NCBI RefSeq assembly: GCF_003865345.1
Contig: NZ_RMVE01000001.1
Span: 124,001-188,000 of the forward strand
DNA from: Nonlabens xiamenensis
GTDB taxonomy: Bacteria; Bacteroidota; Bacteroidia; Flavobacteriales; Flavobacteriaceae
Direction of reading: 5' to 3'
DNA: 64,000 nt
The position numbers were made by a program, and so were the translations under genes. The first letter of the stretch is position 1; each line of letters starts with the position of its first letter. Positions 46,027 through 52,989 of the stretch are shown here, in pieces. A model generated the notes under the pieces. It was not told where the DNA came from, did not search any database, and saw nothing but the letters and a program-made list of their open reading frames with translations.

Positions 46027-46704
46027 ATGAAAGATCTATGGGTTTATTCGGTTGTTCAAAGGTTTTTTTTGTTCGCTTTCCAGCTGTTAGTTTTGTTCGC
46101 TTTCGCGAAAGCGAAGGCACAACAACCGCCTGTACAATCCAGCGAACTCCAAATAAATGCTGCGACATTTAGTGTTGTGGATATCCAGCTAGAGGAATAT
46201 CTACATTTGGAAATCACAACCCACAAACAAGCGCAGGTAAAGGTCAACACCTTTCAAACAGGCGAGTATCATAATTCAGTTGTTTTAAATCCGCGGATCA
46301 TTGCAGACACGCTAAAGTTCAGCGATCCACAAAGCCCTGAATTCAATTATCCTCAAGATAAACTAAGCGCACATAAGGTGGTCGACGGAAAAGCCAGGAT
46401 TTACATCCCCGAAGGCAAAAAGCTGGTGATCAACGCCAGGCCTGCCGATATAGATATAACCGGGATCTACACATCGATCTATGTCAATCAGCAATCTGGC
46501 AGCTGTTTGATCAGAGAAATCCAGGGCGACTTAACTTACGTCTCTGTTTATGCCAATCTGAAAGCTATTTTGAAGAACTATGATATAATGGCCAGTTCAA
46601 AAACTGGTGAAACCCAGGTTCCAGCTCCTGTACGACTAGTTAGACACGTTGCCCGATTGGAAAGTATCCAGGGGAATATTTCGGTTTTTTCAAAGCCCGA
46701 ATAA
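46027..46704 (+). CDS. Exported protein of unknown function between DksA-like gene and lspA
   Basis: A 225-residue protein whose start I place at ATG 46027; a TTG at 46000 is unlikely. The signal peptide is FFLFAFQLLVLFAFAKAKAQQ, with predicted cleavage after AKA. The mature part is beta-rich (TFSVVDIQLEEYLHLEITTH, GKARIYIPEGKKLVINARPADIDI, SVYANLKAILKNY), a little like proteins with repeated beta-solenoid-type or DUF4097-like strands, but I do not recognise it. A palindrome copy encodes the FAFAKAK stretch, so the cleavage site itself derives from the repeat. It lies in the ileS-lspA operon, upstream of the lipoprotein signal peptidase gene. Confidence 0.75.
   Translation: MKDLWVYSVVQRFFLFAFQLLVLFAFAKAKAQQPPVQSSELQINAATFSVVDIQLEEYLHLEITTHKQAQVKVNTFQTGEYHNSVVLNPRIIADTLKFSDPQSPEFNYPQDKLSAHKVVDGKARIYIPEGKKLVINARPADIDITGIYTSIYVNQQSGSCLIREIQGDLTYVSVYANLKAILKNYDIMASSKTGETQVPAPVRLVRHVARLESIQGNISVFSKPE
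46099..46112. repeat. Dispersed palindrome GCTTTCGCGAAAGC, copy inside a signal peptide
   Basis: Exact copy, symmetric over 18 bp (46097-46114) with TC/GA flanks. Encodes A-F-A-K-A at the end of a signal peptide. Confidence 0.9.
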
Positions 46705-46734
46705 GTATTATTTTAGCAGCTTGAACAATCACCA

Positions 46735-47361
46735 ATGAAATTATCCAGAGCCATCTTGATCATCTTACTTGTCCTAGTTATCGATCAGGCTAGTAAAATT
46801 TATATCAAGCTTAATTATACCTTAACCAGCAGTAATGAGGCTCCCATTGTGGATTGGGGTAAATTTCAATTACTGTTTTACGAAAACGCTGGTGCGGCTT
46901 GGGGGATGGAAATTCCTGGAGACTACGGTAAGATCATATTGGTGGTCTTCCGGATCTTTGCTATCGGTGGTATAGGCTATTGGCTCTATCAAAGCGTTAA
47001 AAAAGGCGGGCATCGCATTCTGATTATCTGTATATCGCTGATTTTTGCCGGTGCATTGGGCAATATCATTGATTCTGTATTTTATGGTGTCATCTTTTCC
47101 GGTAGCTATCACGGTGCAGTAGCCACCGCATTTCCAGAAGGTGGAGGATATGCCCCTTTGGGATACGGACACGTAGTAGATATGCTTTATTTCCCCCTTT
47201 TTGAAGGCTATTGGCCAGAGTGGATGCCTGTGGTTGGTGGCGATAAATTTAAGTTTTTCAATGCCATATTTAATATTGCAGACAGTGCGATTACCGTTGG
47301 TGTGATACTTCTGGTACTTTTCAGTAAAAAAGCATTCCCTGATAATAGAAAGACCGCCTAA
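46735..47361 (+). CDS. lspA: Lipoprotein signal peptidase (signal peptidase II)
   Basis: The 208-residue inner membrane aspartyl protease removes signal peptides from prolipoproteins. Four membrane segments are visible. Family motifs: VIDQASKIYIK, LFYENAGAAWGME, GALGNIIDS, GHVVDMLYFP and FNAIFNIADSAI; the paired catalytic aspartates sit in NIIDS and NIADS. It is longer than E. coli LspA because of a loop between helices 3 and 4, common in Bacteroidetes. Last gene of the ileS operon; it converges on the response regulator and their ends overlap by four bases. Confidence 0.96.
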   Translation: MKLSRAILIILLVLVIDQASKIYIKLNYTLTSSNEAPIVDWGKFQLLFYENAGAAWGMEIPGDYGKIILVVFRIFAIGGIGYWLYQSVKKGGHRILIICISLIFAGALGNIIDSVFYGVIFSGSYHGAVATAFPEGGGYAPLGYGHVVDMLYFPLFEGYWPEWMPVVGGDKFKFFNAIFNIADSAITVGVILLVLFSKKAFPDNRKTA

Positions 47362-47777
47362 GCTGGAACTTTTTTAATAAAGGCCTGGATCATTGAATTT
47401 TTCTTGATCGGCTTGGTCATAAAATTGTTAACGATGGCATGCTCAGAAGCTCTTTTAATTTCAGCAGGGTTAATCGTCGAACTTACCACATTAATTTTTA
47501 TAGAACTAGCCGCCAGCTTGTTGGCATAGGGCTCCAAGGCGTCCAAAAACTCCCACCCATCCATAACAGGCATGTTGAGGTCTAGCAACACAACCTCTGG
47601 TAAATCAGGTTTTGGTTTTTTCAACTCTTGAAGGAAAAAATCGGCCGCTTTTTGTCCGTTATCAAAAATGATAAGTTCTTCTGCAAGTTTGTGCTTATAA
47701 ATCAACATTCTTATCAGACTCACATAGAGTCGGTCATCGTCGACAATACAGGCTTTTTGCGCGGTAGTTCTGTTCAT
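47358..47777 (-). CDS. Single-domain response regulator (CheY-like)
   Basis: A 139-residue receiver domain without an output domain. Acidic pocket DDD is in CIVDDDRLYV, the phosphoacceptor Asp in VVLLDLNMPVMDG, the switch Ser/Thr in INVVSST and the conserved Lys in FMTKPIK. It lies three bases downstream of a sensor histidine kinase, the likely partner. Output must be by protein-protein contact or phosphotransfer. Bacteroidetes have many such pairs with no known target. Confidence 0.92.
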   Translation of the reverse strand: MNRTTAQKACIVDDDRLYVSLIRMLIYKHKLAEELIIFDNGQKAADFFLQELKKPKPDLPEVVLLDLNMPVMDGWEFLDALEPYANKLAASSIKINVVSSTINPAEIKRASEHAIVNNFMTKPIKKNSMIQAFIKKVPA

Positions 47778-47780
47778 ACA

Positions 47781-48878
47781 CTAAAGTTTCACAGTAAAAC
47801 AGCTTCCCTTGCCTAATACGCTAGAGACAGAAATATCTCCTCCCAAGGATTCTACTTGATTTTTGGTCAGGAACAGGCCTACGCCTTTTCCATCAGAATT
47901 ATCGTGAAATGTTCGGTACATATGAAACAGTTGGGCACCGTGTTTTTTCATATCTATTCCTATCCCATTATCTTCAAAGATCATTAAGAGCTTCCCCTTT
48001 TTGACTTTTGTACGAATATTCAGAACCAACTGACGTTCAGGGGATTTATATTTAATTGCATTAGAGACCATGTTACTCATAATGCTGGCCATAAAATGCG
48101 GAATATACTCTGCTTCACTTAAGGCAGAAAAATCGACATTAATCTTTGCCTGAGTCGAATCTATCAGCGGCTGATGTGTAGCAAGAACCTGGTCCAAGAT
48201 TTCCTGAAAGTTAATCAATTCAGTAGTTTTCTTTTGCGTATTGATAGTTACTACTTCATTCAGATGAGCCAAGGTTTGTGTCAGGCTCTTGGAAATATCA
48301 TCCAGATAACTCCTAAAAACCTCTTGCTCCTGCTGGTTGGAAGAGTCGGCAAAAGTTTCTAAAGTCAATTCCAAATTGCTTGCATGGGAACGCAGATTAT
48401 GAGAAACGATATGAGCAAAATGTACCAATCGCTCATTTTGGGCTTCAATAACTTTAGCATGAGCTACCAACTCCTTTCCTTGACTGATAAATCGATCAAT
48501 ACTTGTGAAAACACCTCTGATTCCGATAATTTCACCAGTTTCAGATTTCAATGGTTTGCCTGTAGCTTTGACCCAGATCTTTTTACCTTGGTACGTCACC
48601 AATTGGAGATCTTCTTCAAAGCTGAAACCCTTCAAACAATTTTGAAACTTAAATGCCGCATCTGATTGATCGGCAAACAAATCCAAAGCGGTGCCCATGT
48701 TAAATGCATAATCTTGAGGCAACCCCAATACACCTCGTCCTATGTCATCCATAAAACAGTATCCGGTTTCCAAATTGGCACTATAGGAGCCAGTTTCTGT
48801 GATTAGCGCGGTCTCCTTTAAAAAATAATCCTTGTCCTCTAGCTGTTGCTGAAGACTTTTCTTAGGGCTTATCCTCAT
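47781..48878 (-). CDS. PAS-domain sensor histidine kinase
   Basis: The 365-residue soluble kinase has an N-terminal PAS-like domain (residues 20-140, with KIWVKATGKPLKSETGEIIGIRGVF) and a coiled linker. The H-box is FAHIVSHNLRSHASNLE, and the ATPase domain shows NMVSNAIKYK (N box), FEDNGIGIDM (G1) and GVGLFLTKNQVESLGG (G2). There is no membrane segment or signal peptide, so it senses a cytoplasmic cue. It forms a pair with the downstream response regulator. The H-box wording SHNLRSH is typical of Bacteroidetes soluble kinases. Confidence 0.93.
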   Translation of the reverse strand: MRISPKKSLQQQLEDKDYFLKETALITETGSYSANLETGYCFMDDIGRGVLGLPQDYAFNMGTALDLFADQSDAAFKFQNCLKGFSFEEDLQLVTYQGKKIWVKATGKPLKSETGEIIGIRGVFTSIDRFISQGKELVAHAKVIEAQNERLVHFAHIVSHNLRSHASNLELTLETFADSSNQQEQEVFRSYLDDISKSLTQTLAHLNEVVTINTQKKTTELINFQEILDQVLATHQPLIDSTQAKINVDFSALSEAEYIPHFMASIMSNMVSNAIKYKSPERQLVLNIRTKVKKGKLLMIFEDNGIGIDMKKHGAQLFHMYRTFHDNSDGKGVGLFLTKNQVESLGGDISVSSVLGKGSCFTVKL

Positions 48879-49000
48879 CGTCTCTTAGGGGAAAACGTTT
48901 TTAAAGCTTCAGGAACGATTCCTGCAGCAGCGTGAAAATACTAAATAAATGTGAAAATTCAGAAAATTCAGACTTTACTAATTATCCGTAATTATAACAT

Positions 49001-49570
49001 TTAAACGAAATGAAAAATAGAATTATCCGTTAACAGCATGTCTAGCGCGACATCGTGCGCCTCTTTATCGATGATTTCTGGTATAGGGTTAAATAATGAC
49101 AATCCGATTTTTTTTGTTGTGGCTGAACACTGATTCAAAAAACGATCATAAAACCCCTTACCATATCCTATACGATTACCTTTGATGTCGCACACCAGCA
49201 AAGGAACAAATACGACTTCAATGGCTGAAGTTTGAATGGGTATTGCCTGTAGATCAGGTTCTGGAATACCATAAGCGTTAAAAATCAACCGGGTTTGATC
49301 GGTTAATAAGTAATGTGACATGTCCCCAGTAGTAAAATCGGATCTAGATACCACCACATTCTTATCCATTCCTTGCAGGATGTGCAGCAAGTAATCCGTT
49401 TGAACTTCTTTTTGTGCTTCAATGGACAAAAAAATGTGGTAGGTCTGATAGTCCCAAATGGGAGCAGACAGTGCATTATTGGCCAATGCCAAGCTACTTG
49501 TTTCAATATCCGTGGCAGCAAACGCCTGACGTTTGGCCTTATACTTCTTCCTGATCTCGGCTTTTGTCAT
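49001..49570 (-). CDS. 5-formyltetrahydrofolate cyclo-ligase family protein
   Basis: I start this gene at ATG 49570 (MTKAEIRKKYKAKRQAF), 189 residues; a longer frame from 49600 has a poor N-terminus. The family ATP/folate motif is visible in DIKGNRIGYGKGFYDRFLNQ, preceded by VVFVPLLVC. The enzyme converts 5-formyl-THF to methenyl-THF using ATP, salvaging a folate storage form. The start overlaps the end of the upstream deacylase gene by 32 bases, so it probably belongs to that operon. Confidence 0.9.
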   Translation of the reverse strand: MTKAEIRKKYKAKRQAFAATDIETSSLALANNALSAPIWDYQTYHIFLSIEAQKEVQTDYLLHILQGMDKNVVVSRSDFTTGDMSHYLLTDQTRLIFNAYGIPEPDLQAIPIQTSAIEVVFVPLLVCDIKGNRIGYGKGFYDRFLNQCSATTKKIGLSLFNPIPEIIDKEAHDVALDMLLTDNSIFHFV

Positions 49571-50525
49571 CCTGGTGTTTGGAAATATGAAAGATCGCAT
49601 CGCCTTGATAAACCAGCGGACTCAAATTCACATTGATTACATAACCGGCATGGGGTGCCTTAACTTTATACCTGAGTTCGCCATATGGATCCGTGATCGT
49701 GGCAATATACTCATCCTTGGTCACGTATTTACCGCATTCTACTTTGGGGTGTAGCAAACCAGAATATTTAGCTCGTAGCCATTTTGAATCCGTTATGACA
49801 ATAGATGGTGCTTTGACTTCCGGTATCTGTACATCTGGTTTAAGCATGTGGAGATGGTCCAGTACCCTCAATACTCCATTTACGGCTTCGGTAGCTACTT
49901 CTTTATCATTGTGGCTTGACATTCCGCCTTCAAATAACAGATATGGCTTGCCCAAATCGCTACAGGTGGCTCTAAAGGTTTTTTTGATGTTTCTAGCATG
50001 CATCAAAAAAGGTGCATTAAAAATCTGGGCATATTCCCACGACTTGACTTCCAACTGAGATACCCTGAGGTGTGGAGCGTTAAATCGCTGAGCCCCACCC
50101 GTATGAAAATCCATGATCAAGTCCACATGAGGCAAGAGTTCTTTTGTGATGTGATAGGCAAATCTACTGGCCAAGGCACCAGATTTTGTACCAGGAAACA
50201 CTCTGTTCAGGTCACGACCATCAGGAAATTCTCGTTGATTGTTTAGGAATCCAAAAATATTCAAAACGGGTATAGCGATAATCATTCCTACAGCAGGCTT
50301 ATTCAGCTTCTTGGAAATAATTTGACGAACCACTTCAGTGCCATTGATCTCATCGCCATGAATACCACCAGTAAGCAACACTACTGGTCCAGCTTTTTTA
50401 CTGCGCTCGATGATCACAGGAACTTCCACGCTGGTGGAGGTATACAACTTGGCCATGTTGAAATTAAGCTTATAGCTCTTACCAGGCGCAATGACCGTAT
50501 CAAATATTTTGATTTCCTTAAGCAT
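49539..50525 (-). CDS. Succinylglutamate desuccinylase/aspartoacylase-family deacylase
   Basis: A 328-residue zinc hydrolase of the AstE/AspA group. GGIHGDEINGTEV provides the zinc His and Glu, and DFHTG a later zinc His. The C-terminal domain ends in a small barrel (VKAPHAGYVINVNLSPLVYQGDAIFHISK). Family members remove acyl or amino-acyl groups from small substrates. Because it overlaps rimK (8 bases) and follows a RimB-like protease, it may act on glutamylated peptides; that is inference. Confidence 0.88.
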   Translation of the reverse strand: MLKEIKIFDTVIAPGKSYKLNFNMAKLYTSTSVEVPVIIERSKKAGPVVLLTGGIHGDEINGTEVVRQIISKKLNKPAVGMIIAIPVLNIFGFLNNQREFPDGRDLNRVFPGTKSGALASRFAYHITKELLPHVDLIMDFHTGGAQRFNAPHLRVSQLEVKSWEYAQIFNAPFLMHARNIKKTFRATCSDLGKPYLLFEGGMSSHNDKEVATEAVNGVLRVLDHLHMLKPDVQIPEVKAPSIVITDSKWLRAKYSGLLHPKVECGKYVTKDEYIATITDPYGELRYKVKAPHAGYVINVNLSPLVYQGDAIFHISKHQDDKSRDQEEV

Positions 50526-51396
50526 TTACGCTTTTTTCGATATACTTGATAATGGCGCCAGCGATGTTATTCCCTGTAGCACCTTCAATTCCTTCCAGTC
50601 CAGGCGAACTATTTACCTCCAGCACCAAAGGCCCCCTACTGCTTTGCAACAAGTCTACACCACAAACTCCCAGTCCGAGGGATTTGGCGGCCTTGATAGC
50701 AGTTTGTTCTTCAGCTTTGGTAAGGTTGATTTTTTTGGCAGTTCCTCCACGGTGGAGATTGGATCTGAATTCGCCCTCCTGTGCTTGTCTTTTCATAGCT
50801 CCTACCACCTGGTCTCCTACTACAAATGCCCTAAGATCTGCTCCACCTGCTTCTTTGATAAATTCCTGAACAATTACCCTGGTACGCAAATCATTATGGG
50901 CATCGATAATCGCATCAGCCTGCTCAATCGTATCGGCGAGATTGACCCCAATACCTTGGGTACCTTCCAATACTTTAATGACTACTGGTGGTCCTCCTAC
51001 CCTTGAACAAATTGCGTCCGTATGCTCTCCAAAATTGGTGAATACGGTTTTGGGCATGTCTACGCCACTGCGGGTGAGTAATTGTAGGCTCTGTAGTTTG
51101 TCCCTGCTGCGTACCAATGCCATCGAGCTAACCGTTGTGAACGCATTCATCATTTCAAACTGGCGAACTACAGCTGTACCGTAAAAGGTTATACTAGCTC
51201 CGATACGGGGTATAATGGCATCTGGCGTTACCAAACGCTCACCATGATAGTACACAGTTGGTTTTTGTTTCTCCAGTTTAATGTCACAATGTAATACATT
51301 GATGGCTTTGGCAATATGACCGGCAGCCCTGGCCTCTTCAATAAGTCTTTTGGTACTGTAAAGTCCCGTACTACGGGATAGAATGTTAATCTTCAT
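50518..51396 (-). CDS. rimK: RimK-family ATP-grasp ligase (ribosomal protein S6 glutamate ligase-like)
   Basis: The 292-residue protein starts at ATG 51396 (MKINILSRSTGLYSTKRLIEEA). The ATP-grasp fold is visible: GGPPVVIKVLEGTQGIGVNLAD, TRVIVQEFIKEAGGADLRAFV and DLLQSSRGPLVLEVNSSPGLEGIE. RimK adds glutamate residues to the C-terminus of ribosomal protein S6 and can make poly-glutamate. The start overlaps the upstream RimB-like protease gene by 11 bases and the end overlaps the deacylase by 8 bases, so the three are translationally coupled. Confidence 0.93.
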   Translation of the reverse strand: MKINILSRSTGLYSTKRLIEEARAAGHIAKAINVLHCDIKLEKQKPTVYYHGERLVTPDAIIPRIGASITFYGTAVVRQFEMMNAFTTVSSMALVRSRDKLQSLQLLTRSGVDMPKTVFTNFGEHTDAICSRVGGPPVVIKVLEGTQGIGVNLADTIEQADAIIDAHNDLRTRVIVQEFIKEAGGADLRAFVVGDQVVGAMKRQAQEGEFRSNLHRGGTAKKINLTKAEEQTAIKAAKSLGLGVCGVDLLQSSRGPLVLEVNSSPGLEGIEGATGNNIAGAIIKYIEKSVNA

Positions 51397-51808
51397 GTTG
51401 GGTTTGTAAGTAGGAGACATCCTGTAATTCAGGGTCTACCATGAACTTTGGAGTCAAAAACTTGCGCCCGATCAAGACTGGGTATTTCATCTCCTCTCGA
51501 TTGCTCAAAGTTAAGGATATCTTGTAGAGTTTTTTGAAAATGCGGATATTAGCCTGAACCTCGTACCTCAAATCTACCTGGCCGTTACTACTGCGCACGC
51601 TGGTAATTTTATATTCTTCAAAGCTCAATCGCTTTCCGTGGTACTGCTCGTGGGCCTCGTCCAACAATGTAGCGTAAAGTACACCGTCGACCTCTTCTAT
51701 ATCCTTGCAATGAATACTGCTGGTATAAGCACCGGTGTCGATTTTTATATCGATACCTTTAATTTCCAACTTGGGGAAATCAGCGCGATCGGTTCGACCG
51801 ATAATCAT
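51386..51808 (-). CDS. RimB-like retropepsin-type protease (COG4067, annotated as ATP-dependent zinc protease)
   Basis: A 140-residue protein. I choose ATG 51808 (MIIGRTDRADFPKLEIKG); a longer frame starting at TTG 51847 would begin inside a probable -7 element. The motif IDTGAYTSSIHC contains the DTGA of retropepsin-like aspartic proteases, and YPVLIGRKFL resembles the second structural motif. In Pseudomonas the rimABK genes control S6 glutamylation, with RimB a protease affecting RimK output. The gene is directly upstream of rimK and overlaps it. Confidence 0.85.
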   Translation of the reverse strand: MIIGRTDRADFPKLEIKGIDIKIDTGAYTSSIHCKDIEEVDGVLYATLLDEAHEQYHGKRLSFEEYKITSVRSSNGQVDLRYEVQANIRIFKKLYKISLTLSNREEMKYPVLIGRKFLTPKFMVDPELQDVSYLQTQHED

Positions 51809-51909
51809 CTTATTTGAATTCAACACCTCGATGTATTTAAAAGGCAAAAATGTAAATATTCCAGCTCCCTCAGCACAGGAAACCTATAAAGTTGTAATAA
51901 AATAGGTGA

Positions 51910-52629
51910 TTAACCTAGTTTCTTTATGATCAGATAGGAGTTCCCTCCTAAAATTGAAACACTAGGAGGCGATCCTGATTGAAAAAAGATATTGCTCACC
52001 CTGAAATTAATCGTGTCTGCTGGATTTGTCACCTGAAAAACTGATTTCAAAGGAACGGTACTGGCATTGGTCAAAAAGGAAGTCGGGTTAGTAGCTCCAA
52101 AAACAGTCCCTGGTATGGCAGCACCACCTCTTTCAATATTAAAATCAACAGAATGCTGCGAATTCAATCTTATCTGCGCCTCCACCTCATAAATACCAAT
52201 TGGCAAACTTAACTCCCCAGTGCCCGCATTATAAACAGCACCGTCGATATTAGAAAAACTCAGATTAGAAAAATTAAATGCGTCACCATCATTAAAGGTA
52301 GAAATAGACAGTGTACGCATCATAATTTGTGTTTGCGGTACCATCTTTATCCACGAAGTAGTGGGATTATTCCAATAATAAAAACCTGGGGTCTGATTCC
52401 CGGAAGCTGTCGTAAGGTAGATGAGCATCGCATCCTGATCAGCACCAGGATTGATGGCAGGTAAAGCATCTAGTCTGGGAATCAATAAACCTTCATCATT
52501 GTTGGGTGCCGCAGGATTGACACTAGCAATCTCTAAAGAGGCTTGTGGATCTGCTGTCTGAATCCCAACTTGAGCCCACAATTGTACCCAAAATAATAAG
52601 GTTATACCAGTTAATATTAACCCTCTCAT
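51910..52629 (-). CDS. Secreted protein with C1q/TNF-like jelly-roll C-terminus
   Basis: A 239-residue exported protein. The signal peptide MRGLILTGITLLFWVQLWAQ is followed by VGIQTADPQASLEI, a phrase very common at the start of Flavobacterial surface and tail-fibre-like proteins. The C-terminal 130 residues are beta-rich with YEVEAQIRL, FNIERGGAAI, FRVSNIFFQ and SYLIIKKLG, matching the strand order of a C1q-type jelly roll. Function is probably structural or adhesive. Its -7 element lies only four bases before the ATG. Confidence 0.75.
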   Translation of the reverse strand: MRGLILTGITLLFWVQLWAQVGIQTADPQASLEIASVNPAAPNNDEGLLIPRLDALPAINPGADQDAMLIYLTTASGNQTPGFYYWNNPTTSWIKMVPQTQIMMRTLSISTFNDGDAFNFSNLSFSNIDGAVYNAGTGELSLPIGIYEVEAQIRLNSQHSVDFNIERGGAAIPGTVFGATNPTSFLTNASTVPLKSVFQVTNPADTINFRVSNIFFQSGSPPSVSILGGNSYLIIKKLG

Positions 52630-52633
52630 TTTG

Positions 52634-52641
52634 CAAAAATA
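52634..52641 (-). promoter_or_regulatory. -7 element of the jelly-roll surface protein gene, four bases from ATG
   Basis: TATTTTTG on the minus strand, exact consensus. The distance implies a leaderless or nearly leaderless transcript. Confidence 0.5.
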
Positions 52642-52715
52642 CCCGCAAATGAAACCTAAGCTCGCCCAACAATTAGTTAAAAAAGAAAACCAATACTTAA
52701 TAAAAAGTAAAAACC

Positions 52716-52786
52716 GCCTCTTTTGTAGGGACGGTAGTTGAAGATCAGTTGAAAAGTCAACGGGAAATTTCCCGGTTGCAAGAGGC
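52716..52786 (-). other. Structured 3' region after the 34-residue gene (terminator or small RNA)
   Basis: On the minus strand an outer stem GCCTCTT / AAGAGGC closes a 57-base loop. The loop holds the palindrome CGGGAAATTTCCCG (52761-52774) and the hairpin GTTGA-CTTT-TCAAC (52748-52761), and is followed by GGTTTTTACTTTTTA. This fits a three-way-junction terminator or a processed small RNA. Confidence 0.5.
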
Positions 52787-52890
52787 TACTTCTTTCTAGT
52801 AGCAGCCTTCTTGGCCTTTGGCATTGCTGCCGCAGGTTTTGAAACAGGTTTACCGAAGTTTTTCGGACCTTTTGCTGGTTTGTTTGCCAT
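52786..52890 (-). CDS. 34-residue Lys/Ala/Pro-rich basic protein
   Basis: Not recognised from any family. The sequence starts MANKPAKGPKNFGKPVSKPA and ends KKAATRKK. About a third of the residues are Lys or Arg, with no acidic residue and no hydrophobic segment, which suggests binding to nucleic acid or ribosomes. Support: an ATG, a stop coinciding with the start of a structured region, and a plausible promoter (TTG 52941-52943, 16-base spacer, TACTTTTA 52917-52924 on the minus strand) that has no other gene to serve. It is too short for standard gene finders and could be chance. Confidence 0.55.
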   Translation of the reverse strand: MANKPAKGPKNFGKPVSKPAAAMPKAKKAATRKK

Positions 52891-52916
52891 GATGTTATGA
52901 CGTTTAATTTACAATC

Positions 52917-52943
52917 TAAAAGTACATTGATAGTCTATTGCAA
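52917..52943 (-). promoter_or_regulatory. Promoter of the 34-residue gene
   Basis: On the minus strand: TTG, 16-base spacer, TACTTTTA, ending 26 bases before the ATG at 52890. Confidence 0.45.
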
Positions 52944-52989
52944 AAGCGATATTTTTAGTTAAATCTAACCGGGGTTTTAGTTAATTTTT

